A stretch of DNA of 64,000 nt, taken from contig JAQMWT010000344.1 of assembly GCA_029834535.1 (NCBI GenBank), positions 620,001 to 684,000 on the forward strand, in the 5' to 3' direction. This DNA comes from Chrysophaeum taylorii. Lineage: Eukaryota; Sar; Pelagophyceae; Pelagomonadales; Pelagomonadaceae. A model generated the notes under the pieces. That model saw only the letters and a list, made by a program, of their open reading frames with translations, did not search any database and was not told the DNA's origin. Of the stretch, positions 27,787 to 39,184 are shown in pieces. Numbering within the stretch: position 1 is the first letter of the stretch; each line of letters begins with the position of its first letter. Made by a program: the position numbers and the translations under genes.

Positions 27787-29852
27787 ATGTCTTCTGGGTG
27801 CGCGGCGCCCTCCGACCGGCGGTACGCGTACTCGACCGAGTCGTTGAGCGCCCTGGACTTGTTGGAGCACCCCGTGTGGGTGTTCGACATCGAAAGGCGG
27901 TGCATGTGGTGGGCGAATATGTCTGCCCTCCGACTATGGGACGCCAACTCGCGCGAGGAGCTGTTGAGTCGGCCCTTCGACGACATGAGCGAGGCCTCGT
28001 TGCTGCGGCTTACGGACTACCACCGGCGGTTCGCCGAGCACGACGAGCGAATCAGCGAGCAGTGGACGCGAGAATCCGGCGTCGTTCCAATTTTTCGAAG
28101 AAGAGGTTTCGCGGTGCTCACTCGCTTCGCAGATTTTATCCCAAGGGGATGGCTACGGTGACGGTGAACTGCTCGTGCTCGGGCATACTGTTGGACGACG
28201 GATCTCGGCTGGCGATGTTGGTCGAGGGAACGCAGGTCGTGCGCGAGGAGATCGACCGCGCGGCCCTGCGGAGCGTCGAGATGCTGCGACACCTCCGGGT
28301 GGCCGTGGGCCAGTTCGATCTGACGGGGCGCGTCCTCGAGCAGAACCCGCAGGCGCTCGACACCTTCGGGCCGTGCGACGGTCCGTTGAGCGACTTCGTT
28401 TCGCGGTTCGAGGACGCGCGCGCGGGAAAAGCGCTCCTGGACGAGCTGCTCGCGACGGAGACGGCGGTCGTGTCGTTCGAGGCGCGGCAGAAGACGATCC
28501 ACGATCAGACGAAGTGGTTCGCCGTCGACGCGCGGCGGTCGGTCGACCCCGTGACGGGCGACGCGGTCATCCTGTCGTCGGCGCGCGACGTGACCGAGCG
28601 CAAGGAGGCCGACGCGAACCTCGAGCGGGCCAAGGATGACGCCGAGGCGGCGAATCGCGCCAAGTCGGAGTTCTTTGCCGTGGTGACCCACGAGATACGC
28701 ACCCCCCTCAACGGCGTCATCGGCTTTGCCGAGCTACTGGCCGAGTCAAACGACCTCAACGTCGAGCAGCGCGACTACATCGAGTCGCTCCGCGACTCGG
28801 CGCTCTCGCTGATGAGCATCACCAACGACCTGCTGGACTTCTCCAAGCTCGAGGCGGGCCGCATGGTGCTCGAGAACGTCGGCTTTGAGCTCGAGGGTGT
28901 CGTCGCGAGCGCGCTCGCCGTCGTCCGACCAAAGGCGCTAGAGAAAGGCCTCGAACTCGTCGCGTCGCCCGACTCGCCGCGCGTCGGCCAGGTCGTGAGC
29001 GACCCGAACCGCCTTCGCCAGATTCTTTTGACCCTCTTGTCGAATTCGGTCAAATTCACCGAGGCGGGCCGCGTCGTTTTGGCGGTCTCGACCCCAAAAG
29101 ATTCTAACCAAGCCGACGAACGCAATTCCAAAAAGACGGCGACGACGACGACGACGACGACGAGGGTTCGCTTCAGCGTCGAGGACACGGGAATCGCCCT
29201 TGCCAACGAGGACACGGAGCTCCTGTTCAACAGCTTCCCGCAGACCGACGCGAGCGTCGCGCGGCGCTTCGGCGGCACGGCCCTCGGCCTCGCCATCTCG
29301 AAAATCCTCGTCGAAGCCCTCGGCGGCCAGATCGGCGTCGACACTGCCCTCGACCACCGGGGCTCGCGGTTTTGGTTCGAGATTCCCTTTCTCCGACCGA
29401 GCAGCAGCACCACCATCCTCCGCGTCGACGACCACCCCAACGCGATCCCCCCTAAAAGACACCGCGCCGGACGCGTCCTTAGGGTTCTCGTCGCCGAAGA
29501 CAACAAGGTCAATCAAAAGCTCGCGACCCTCATCCTCGACAAGCTCGGCCACGAGCACACGGTCGTCGAGAACGGCAAACTCGCCGTCGACGCAGTCAAG
29601 CGCACCTCCTTCGACGTCGTCCTCATGGACATGCAGATGCCAGAGATGGACGGCGACCAGGCGACCAGGTTGATCCGCGACCTCGGCTTCACCAAGCACC
29701 AGCTCCCCGTCATCGGCCTCACGGCCGACTACAGCGCCTCGGACCACCAGACCTACCTCGACGCGGGATTCAACACCTGCCTCCCAAAGCCCTGTCGCCT
29801 CGAGAATCTCCGCGACGTCTTCACCCGATTTGCTAACTCCCGCGCGGTTTGA
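27787..29852 (+). CDS. PAS-hybrid histidine kinase 2, paralog of kinase 1
   Basis: Exons 27787-28067 and 28133-29852; 666 residues. The intron (28068-28132) sits at the same place and phase as intron 2 of kinase 1, but its donor is GC (GCGAGA). The frame happens to stay open across the intron, so a naive ORF would include it. Domains are PAS (HPVWVFDIERRCMWWAN), PAC region, HisKA H280 (VVTHEIRTPLNG), HATPase and receiver with D593 (VLMDMQMPEMDG) and LPKPCR. The ATP-lid glycines differ: G1 reads DTGIAL instead of DTGIGI and G2 reads GGTALGLAIS instead of GGTGLGLAIS, so nucleotide binding may be weaker. Kinase 1 lacks the first-intron equivalent here, so one intron was gained or lost after duplication. 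Confidence 0.87.
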
Positions 29853-31458
29853 CGACGAAACGACTGTCCTGTTTCTACCACTCTTTCCACCACCTGACGG
29901 CCCTTCTTCTTTTTCTTTTTTGAGCCCGAGCAGAGCCACAGCCTGGGCCAGAGCCTGCCGGCTCCCCGCGACGTCTTTTTGGGTTTTCTTTTTTTGCATG
30001 CCCCGAGATCCCAGCGCTGCCTTTGCTGCGGACCTGCTGGGGAAATGTGTCCTCCTCCTCTTCATCGTGGCTGTGCTTTTGACCTTGCGCACATCCAATC
30101 CACGGGGCACCAACTGCCTTCATCATCCTGCGCAGAGGACACACCACCGTCCAATTCGCCGTTATCTTATCTTATCTTGTCTTGTCTTCTCTGGTCTGGT
30201 CTGGTCTTGTCTACCCCCAGAATCCCCATCCAGTTTCCACCACTAGCCTCTCTCGACGCCCTGTTTCCCCTCTGCCGCGTTGAGTTTTTTTTAAATCACC
30301 GTTATACTTATTCCGCGGCAGGGGTCGACTCGTCATCATCTGCAACCGGCGTCGTCGACCATTCTCTACATTCTTTTCACAGGAACTAGGACCACTCGAA
30401 GAGGCGTTTCGTTTCTTCAGGAGACGACGCGCCTCGGCAGCCCGTCCTTCGGTCAATACAAGCAAAACAAAACCCCGAGGGCGTGCGAGCGAGCGAGGGA
30501 ACTCAGTCATTCAATTTGGGCAACACGCACGGGATAGATACACCTTGCGAAGCTGAACGCGCGGCGACCTGACTTCCAGCCGCCCGGCTCGCGCGAACGA
30601 CTCCCCCGTGCCTCCCTTGCTTGCCTAGGAGATACTGGCGACAACGACTACGACGAGCTCGCGCCAAGGTTTTCTTTCTGGAGTGATCGCTCGCTCCTCG
30701 AAGTCGGTTAAATTGCGGTTGGGGGATCGAAAAAAAAAAAGAGGTCTATTCCATTCCATTCCAAGGGGGTTAACCGGTTGCACGGCACACCGCATTCAAG
30801 GCAAACGAGGAATCGCTCCAGTCACGGTCTCGATTTCCTTCCGTTCCTTAGCCAGCGCCGCTGCTTCGACGCGCTGGGCCGCCCGCGGCAATTCTTCAGC
30901 CATTTTGGCTGCCTCTCGCGCCGACTCCAACGTAGCCTTCAGCAGTTAAACGTTTTCTCCGATTCGTCCGGTTCCTTCTCCGCCTAGCGCTTGTTGCAAC
31001 CACCTCGCCCGCCGCATTCTGTTTCTTCGAGCGCCGCTTCACCGCCTCCGGTACTTCGCAGCTCGCCGGCAGCTTACAAAATGCGGACGTCTTGCTCCCG
31101 CCCCCGAACAACCGCCAGACCGCCCTGCAGACGCGCCAGACGCGGTCCCAATCACACCCTTCAAACCGGGGCGGCGTCAAGGGGAAGACCGGAGGCGATT
31201 TCCAATTCGAAGTGATTTTGGCCCCGTCAACAATGTGAGCGGCAGGGAAGACGCACCGACCCGGCGCGCGATAGTGGGCGCTCGTAGGAAGGCTCTTTTG
31301 AATAAGCCGAATTTTTCGTCCGCGCCTTTTCGGCACCGATCGACGCCCGCAACGAAACTCCATAAGGCAATTAAATTTCGTCGCTGAATACCGGTTGGCC
31401 AAATCAGAACGCGAAGTTGTCCGTCCACAGAGTTTTTGAGCGTTTTGCCCTAAGGAGT
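29853..31458. other. 1.6 kb spacer, pyrimidine tracts, decayed coding-like text on minus strand
   Basis: C/T-rich runs (30160-30215, with TTATC, TTGTC and TGGTC repeats) and poly-T or poly-A tracts dominate the left part. On the minus strand, 30820-31010 reads as an Ala/Glu coiled coil (ESAREAAKMAEELPRAAQRV) ending at a stop near 30825. Upstream text changes frame repeatedly. Two minus ORFs (30896-31402, 31177-31428) overlap in different frames and neither has family features. I call no gene here. Confidence 0.5.
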
Positions 31459-34400
31459 ATGTTGTCGACGCGGAGACGCACGAGGACTCGCAGGTCGTTG
31501 AGCCAACGGGACGAGCTCGTCTACGAAACAGTGCGATCCAAGGCCTCCCAGCTTGCCAAGTCGATCGACGTGGGTTTGCGGTCCTGGCGGGGAAAGCAAT
31601 ATGAGGAGGTGTTCGATTCGTCGACCGCAGTGCGGAACCTGTGCCGATTCAAAATTTGCGCGGACGTCGCGGAGGCGCTGGACACGATGCAGGCGATGCT
31701 GAGCTTCGGGTTCATCGAGCGCATGAGCAAGCGCTCGGACCAGGTGACAGGGCTATCGTGGCGGCACGCGACCCTCGTCAAGATTTCTTACCACACGTAA
31801 ATATCTCGAGCAGAGTCCTCGCGATTCGTTTGATGACGCGCGCCCCAGGTTCTACCGCTTCAATCTACGCGAGATCGGCAAGTGGCAACTCTATGTCGAG
31901 GTGCTGGGGGTGCGCGGCGTCGCGGAGGGTGCCAACGCGACCGTGACGCTCGCGGCAGCGGGGCAATCGCGTTCGGTCGCGCTTCGGCCAGCATCCGGAA
32001 GCGACGCGCTCGTTCCAGCCTCGCCCGACGGAGACCGGTTTGTGTGCGGTTTCGAAGACGAGTATTTCGGCTCGGATGTGCCGAGCCGGAGGCAGCTCCA
32101 TGTTCGGATCCAAGTTTCCAACGCCGAGGTGGCGTCGCACAGCTTCGACCTCGACTTGATCGATGACATCTCGCGGATGCCAGGATGGCGCGACAACGAC
32201 GAAGACGACGTCGATGGCTCGAGGCTCCCGGCGTTGGTTGCTCGGTCGTTGCGAGACATCGACATGCTTGCCAAAACAGGGCCTGAACGATGGTATTCGG
32301 TGAGCAGCGTGCTCGCGCGTCGACGCAGTTTCCCGCTGGTGAAGCCGCTCGTGCCTGCGACGCGTGCGACGACCGCTCAAGACGAGGACCAGGAGGATCC
32401 CACCGGGAGAGTCAAGGTGTGGCTGGGAGTCTTCGCGCTGCGCAACGACACCCAGCGCCGCGAAACGCGACCTCGAGTCGCCCGCGATATCGAAACGCGC
32501 GCCTGGCGCGTCTACGTGCGCGTCAACGAGGTTCGCGGCGCGCACTGCCGGGTGAGGCGCCGCGAGCCTTTGATGATGATGATGATGATGATGATGCTTA
32601 CGCAATATCCCATCAGGTCCCAATCATCATGCGGTCCCAGGTCGTGCTCCAGGTCGGCGCCAAGGTCAAGTGGAAGCAGGCTCATCGTTTCTTGAAGATT
32701 CCGGTGGTCGAATCAAAATCGACGCTATTTACCGGTCCCCGAAGAAAGGACTACCAAAAGGACGGCGCCGACTTCGATGGCGCGCGCCTCGTTGTGACAG
32801 CTACCGCCCCCCGACAGCACGGCGTACTGCGCGTGTCGGTCTACGAACGACTCAAGACCGACCTCACGCGAACCCGCCGACTCGGCGTCGCGACCGTGCC
32901 GCTCGCCGAGGTGCCCATTGTTCCCCCGCGCCCTTCGATTGAGAGCGCGGCGGAAGCGGTGCAGATGGTCTTCGACGAGCCGGCGCCGCGGACGCTCGAG
33001 CTTCGAACGAGTCACGGCACCCGCAACGGGACTCTCTCGTGCACCGTGTGGATGGCGCCCGTCATCGCCGACGCCCCGCCGTTGTTTCTCCAGACGATCG
33101 TCAAATACCGTACCATCTTGGTCGTGGCGTTGGCTGCGCTCTTCATCGTTCTCGCGCACACGCTCCCCCGCGGCTTTCTGGACGCGCTGCTCGTGTACGC
33201 GCCGCTCATCGCCGTCAAACTCTACATCGAGGCGCCACGGTTGATGGGCACCGCTCTGACGCGGCTGATTGACGTCGCGGCTCCCGGGCTCCATCTCACG
33301 CTCGGCGCAGTGCGCGTCGCCCTGTGGTTCGGACCGGAACGCACGAATGCGATGAGCCAAATGCACACTACTCGACTTGGGCGGCTCTCTTCGGGCGCGC
33401 CCCAGCGCCTGACCCTGTGCATCGACGTCGACGACGTCGCTATAGCCCACCCGCCCGACGCCGGTTTCGAACACGAGGACTTTTTCAGCGCCAAGGCGGT
33501 GCGGCTCCAGCTCTCTGCCGACCGCCGCCTCCTCTGGGGACTCGCGAACATCGCCGTTGGCAGCCGATATTTCGGGTGGCGCCCGTTTCCGTCACTCCAC
33601 GACAAGCTGCGCGACCATCCCAACTTTGAGGCAGCGCGCCTGGGCGTGATCCGGATAGACGAGCTCAAGATCGACGACGTCAAACTTGTCTTCGAGATCG
33701 CGCGAGGCGAGCTCAACGTGTGTCGATTAACGCGGATGCTCGCCCAGAATACCGTCCAAAAGGCTCTGCGTCGCGACGATGCGATGCCAAACACGTTGAG
33801 TATCGACGTCGTCTCCACGGCCAACATCCGTACTACCGCTCCCCTCCTCTTTGTCGTCGTGTCCGTCCGAAATTTCGAGCGTCAGACAGCGATGCAGTCG
33901 TCGCGCGGCTCGACCAACATCTGGGACGAGCACTTCGTGCTTCCGTGTCCTGACCCTTCTGCGGTCGTCCACGTTGGTGTTTACAGCACTTTGCCAGAGT
34001 TCGTACTCGTTCATACCGCGAGATGTTTGTACGTGTGCTGATCGCAAATCGTGTGGTTGCAAACTTTTGACGTCGTCCTAAAACCTATATATCATCAGGT
34101 ACCGGCGCCATGACGGCAAAGTGCACTTTGCTCGCCCAGTGGATTGTCACTGCAAAAATGCTCGTCGTGGCGCCGTCAAACGTGTTCGCAGATGGCCCCA
34201 TCAAAAGCTATCGCGGTGATGTTCGCCTCTCGCGCCATTGCAGGACGGACTCGCATCGTGCTCGCGCTTTTGTCGTCCACGGCACCATGCTACTCCGGGA
34301 TAAGGCGTTCGCAGCCTTTCCGAGATCCCGTAGTAAGCGGCCTACCATCGAGCTTCGGATTGCGTACTACCACGAAGTTGGCGCGGCGACGCAGGAGCAA

Positions 34401-36049
34401 TTGCTGACCGTCTACAGACCGCTCACCGCCCTCGCGCAACTTCAGATCAACTCGCTCGAGACGACGCGAAAGCTGGGAGAATATAGACTCGTCAAGAACA
34501 TGCTTCAGGATTTTCCAGTGCTTTTTGATCCGCGGACTATCCTCGTTACGCACATTAACTGCTCCGTCATGGACCTGTTCGCTGGCTACCGTGGCGCGGG
34601 CGAACACCACAATGCGCTCTTTCAACGTCGCCTCATCAAAACCTTCGGCGACTTTCATGGCGAGCGAAACGACAGCGTCGAAGCTCAGGAGGCCCCTACC
34701 GTTGACAATGACGACGATCAGGACCGACGGAGATCGTCGTTCCTTAAGCGTCTCAAAAAAAGCGCTAATATCTACCGGCTTATGATTGCGTTTTCCACCC
34801 CAAAATCGTTCCGCACGCGCCACCATGATCCGACGAGACGTAAAGACAAACACGTTTACCTTCGCAGGCTCGATCTGAGCAGTAAGCTTCAGCACCGCGC
34901 AGAGGGGAACAACGAAGGTCTGGACTTGTTCACGGTTGCGAAGAGCCTCAGCATGTCGGCCATCATGCCGATACTCAAGGAAGTCGACCTCGTTGGCGGC
35001 GTGTCGCACATTCTCGCGGGCCTGTTCTCGCGGGTCTCCCTCGAAGAGACTGTGCGTAGAGCCGGTGAGACCACCAGCGCTCTCATGCCGTGCGCGCTCG
35101 AAGACCCCGGAAACGAGTCCGCGATCGCCGACCTTCCTTCACTACCTTCACACCACACATCCGACGCTATTCAAAGACTGAAGAGACCCTCTCACCGCAT
35201 GTCGGTCGCTCTCGCGTTCTTGCGACAGGACCTCACGTCGAATCGTCGCGACAAGGCGAGAGCAAAGAGATCGTCGATTTCTATGGTGATCGCGAATAAA
35301 CTGACCCGAGACTCGAGCCTGCCGTCAGACGATTGTTTGGTGGCGAGATCAACGGTGGGTTCTTCGGCTCATTCACGTAATGATGCCCCTCCCGCAGATC
35401 GAAGGAGTCCTCGCAATGTCGGTGTCGAACACCTTCTCGATAATGCGATCTGTGTTCGGCAGCAGCGACACAAACATTGTCTGGGCCGAGCTTCGACGCC
35501 GCACGATTGTCTACTCGCGCCGTGACCCCGTCAGTGGCGACACTGTGGGGTTGAAGAAGAAGCTCAAACTCGATAATCCAAGATCAATGGCTCGATACGT
35601 ACGTCCACTTCGATTTGTTGTCAGAGAAGAACGCTGTTTGACGATTTCAGGATCGCGCCGCCGGCGAGATCACGCTGCGTTTTCGACGACACAGAAAGCG
35701 GTCCTGGGTGTCCAGGAAAAAGGAAGTCGCCGACATCCGGCTTCGGGCTCAAGATAGCCTTCACCCCGGGTTCCCGTCAACAAAGGCGTACATGGAGTGC
35801 TGGTGGACCTTCATTGCACGTTCCTGCGGCGTCCGTGTCCTCGTTATTTTTTTGGCTTTTGTCGATGATGGAGATGATGCTGATCCCCAGGCTCAAACAA
35901 CGAGCGACGAGGGCGGCAACTGGGTCAACATCGCCGATCTCGAGCCCATCGAAGATCGTGCCAGAGCCTTCACGGTAGGCAAGTCTGCAGTCCTGGCAGT
36001 ACCTCGATCGCGAGAAGAAGTTAAGAGCGAGTATATCAACGCGTCGTGA
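31459..36049 (+). CDS. large C2-domain / two-helix membrane protein with lipid-transfer-like and PH-like regions
   Basis: The proposed exons are 31459-31796, 31849-32551, 32617-34024, 34099-35354, 35398-35598 and 35651-36049; GT-AG introns of 43-74 bp, 1434 residues, one stop. Exon 1 is helical and basic. Exon 2 and early exon 3 carry C2-like beta text (WQLYVEVLGVRGVAEGA; VVLQVGAKVKWKQAHRFLK). Two membrane helices lie in exon 3 (TILVVALAALFIVLAHTL; DALLVYAPLIAVKLYIEA). The following RLGVIRIDELKIDDVKLVFEIARGELNVCRL resembles AsmA/chorein bridge proteins. Exons 5-6 look PH-like (GVLAMSVSNTFSIM ... ITLRFRRHRKRSW). The junction near 34024/34099 has an alternative (donor 34029 plus a second intron). 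Architecture suggests membrane contact or lipid transfer, by inference. Intron 2 contains a (GAT)n run. Confidence 0.7.
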
Positions 36050-36500
36050 CCTCGCTAGTTTATCTGAAGTTTATCCTTTTTATTAGAGGGCGCCTGCTAA
36101 GTGGGAGGGTGCGCTTCTCTCTCTTGGGTTGGAGACGACAGCACGGAAGGGCTGGAACAAAAACCCATGCAGGGGTATGTGCCCGAAAGGCGTGTTCCTC
36201 CCGGGAAGTGAAAGACCATGGGTCCTTGAAGGTCGACTGCTAAGAAGAAGAAGAAGATTAAGGAGGGGGTGTCCGAACGTGACTCGGAGGACGCCTCCTA
36301 TACTCCTATACAGTAATCGGCTCGAGGTCCGTTGTTGAGTTCTTTGACGTTTTGAAAGGCGGCCACATTTGTTTGCTTGCACACATACATTATACATTTT
36401 GTATTATCCACCGGAAGTTTGATTCCTGTTCCCCCGACGACGACTGACTGGGACTGGGCTCAGCGAGCAGGAGAGCCCCGTTTCGATCGAAGCAGACGGC
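36050..36500. other. spacer upstream of ubiquitin-SKP1
   Basis: 450 bp without a supported gene. It holds a short GAA run near 36243 and no clear promoter motif. The ubiquitin-SKP1 5' UTR must lie at its right end. Confidence 0.6.
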
Positions 36501-37381
<881 letters not shown>

Positions 37382-37889
37382 GCTTCTGCGTTGTGTCGTA
37401 CCCCCTTTTATGCTCTTTGTTTACGCCGGAGGCCTCCCGAGCGATCGATCGATCGAGCGAGCGACGTCTATCGACCGAGAGCCTCGTCGGGCCGCGACGT
37501 CCCGCGGTCGATGACATCCGACCGAAGGGGACGTGGTGGACCGCACATCCATCATCATCATTAGCAAGACTATTTTCCCATGTACACGACGCTCGCTGGC
37601 TCTTCGACGTACGACGACAAGAGCCTCCATGTAGTTAGTTCCCCATCTTCTTCTTCGACCTTTTTATTCTCGTAACTGCAGCTTGTTTTTCACCCACCCC
37701 AACCCTACCCCGCGCGCCTCGTTGCTCTTCTAGACGATAACCGCAATTATTCTCTCCGGCAAAACGCGCACCCGTCCTAAATTCTATAGTATCGTACTCA
37801 GGCTTTCAGAACGACGTCTGAATGGTGCGTGTGAAAGAGAGCCGCCTCGGGCTTATAAGTGCAGTGAGAGAGCGCGGTTCGTGTTTCGA
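37382..37889. other. spacer, left copy of a duplicated interval
   Basis: About 510 bp with CGAT-rich tandem text at 37440-37470. Parts resemble the spacer right of the SKP1 pseudogene (38720-38900), as expected if both come from one duplicated interval. No gene. Confidence 0.5.
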
Positions 37890-38145
37890 CGGACCTGGAT
37901 TGGCCAGTCTTCCTATAGGACGGCTGCTACTACTCCGGAGCAATGATGAGTTTGCAGAGACGGGTCGTGGGCGAACCCGTCGACAACGGAGGATTACTTA
38001 CTCAAGTCAGGGCGATCGTTGTTCAACGGCACGAGAGGGAGTCGCAACGACAGGCACAGACCGGCGATGACGCCGCACAGCCCAGGAGGGGGGCCTGAGA
38101 GGGCGCGCCAGATCGGTAGCGCGTGTGGGTGGTTCCCGCCCCCCC
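37890..38145 (+). pseudogene. decayed 5' fragment of the Sec14-like gene
   Basis: Diverged copy of about 39260-39490 in the same orientation. Matching blocks include GGACCTGGATTGG for GGAGCTGGATCGG, GAGACGGGTCG for GAAACGGGTCG, AACCCGTCGA for CACCCGTCGA, and CGCGCCAGATC shared exactly, followed by GTGGGTGG. It stops where the SKP1-like fragment begins. It has no open frame and cannot be functional. Confidence 0.6.
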
Positions 38146-38149
38146 CCCC

Positions 38150-38720
38150 CCTATGACCAAAAACACTGCGTCCATCACCGAGGGGTGTGATGGGGAAGAA
38201 GGCGAAACGCGCCGCGTGCTCAAACCTGATGTCCACAGAGGGCGACCAGTACGAGGTTGGGGTGCCAGTGGCGAAGATGATCGAGTAAGTCGACACGATG
38301 ATCTTCACAGTTTTGGACAGAAATAAGAAGAAGGTGCAGGAGATCCCTCGACCTGACGCGCAGTCGCGCTTTCGCTCGAAGAAGGTGATCAAGATGAGCA
38401 GGATGGTAATACTATAGCGGAGATCGAGAAGCCGCTCAAGAGCTCGAAAATGCATGAGTCGTTCGTTCGAGATGCATGAGTCGTTCGTTCGAGAATGGTA
38501 CGACGGCAAGTGCATTGGCGCCGACTAGGAACTCCTCTTCGAGTTCATTCTCCAAACCTGACTGCGAGGACATCGCGCCGCTTCTGGAGACCAAGCGTGC
38601 CCGGCTCAGTGATCAAGGGGAGGACTCGCAAGACACGCACCTGATAGCATCCTCAACGACATTACCCCTCCATAGGAGGCCCAGATTCGCGAGCAAAACA
38701 CGTAGTGCGGTGGGGCCAAA
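38150..38720 (+). pseudogene. decayed 3' fragment of ubiquitin-SKP1
   Basis: Starts at the equivalent of the fusion linker (about 36855) and runs to the SKP1 stop region (GAGGCCCAGATTCGCGAGC, then ACACGTAGTGCGG for ACAAGTGGTGCGA). Intermediate matches include CGCGCCG-GTG, GGGCGACCA-T-CGAGGTT, GATCGA-AAGCCGCTCAAGAG and ATGCA-GA-GTCGTTC. No ubiquitin part is present. A 22 bp piece (ATGCATGAGTCGTTCGTTCGAG) has been tandemly duplicated near 38450-38493. Multiple stops and indels make it dead. Confidence 0.75.
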
Positions 38721-38907
38721 AAGCTCCCATATCGCGTGGTTTACCCCGCCAAGTCGCTTTGTGCACCCGCTAAAGTTTCGTGTTTTCAGCTACTAATAAT
38801 AACCCTTTTTATTTTACGACGAAAGCCTCGCGATTGGTCGGTCAATCGATAGACACGGTCGATCGATATCGGCCGATGGACCATGGGCCATTCGGAACGG
38901 CCGGTTG

Positions 38908-38939
<32 letters not shown>

Positions 38940-39184
38940 AAGAAGTGGCCACCAGAGACGGGACTGGCGCGAAACGAAATAACGCACCAGAGCTTCGCCG
39001 TCACGGCTGTATGCATGCGCATGAAACACGAAGCTCGCTCGCCCTAGGTCGTATGACATGAATCTCCGTGTAATAAGAGGAACACGCCTGTTTTAGTAGC
39101 CACCCCATCGGTTTGCTAGACAAACCCGCCTGACAAAACGCTCCCGCGATTGATTCAAAATCGACGTGCACCCCCCTCCGAAGA
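38721..39184. other. spacer before the Sec14-like gene
   Basis: About 460 bp with a (CGA)n run at 38909-38941. It resembles the left copy of the spacer (37382-37889) in places. No gene. Confidence 0.5.

Noticed and set aside
30896-31428. Two overlapping minus ORFs of 168 and 83 codons.
   Set aside because: Different frames over the same DNA, no homology, weak composition; at most decayed sequence.
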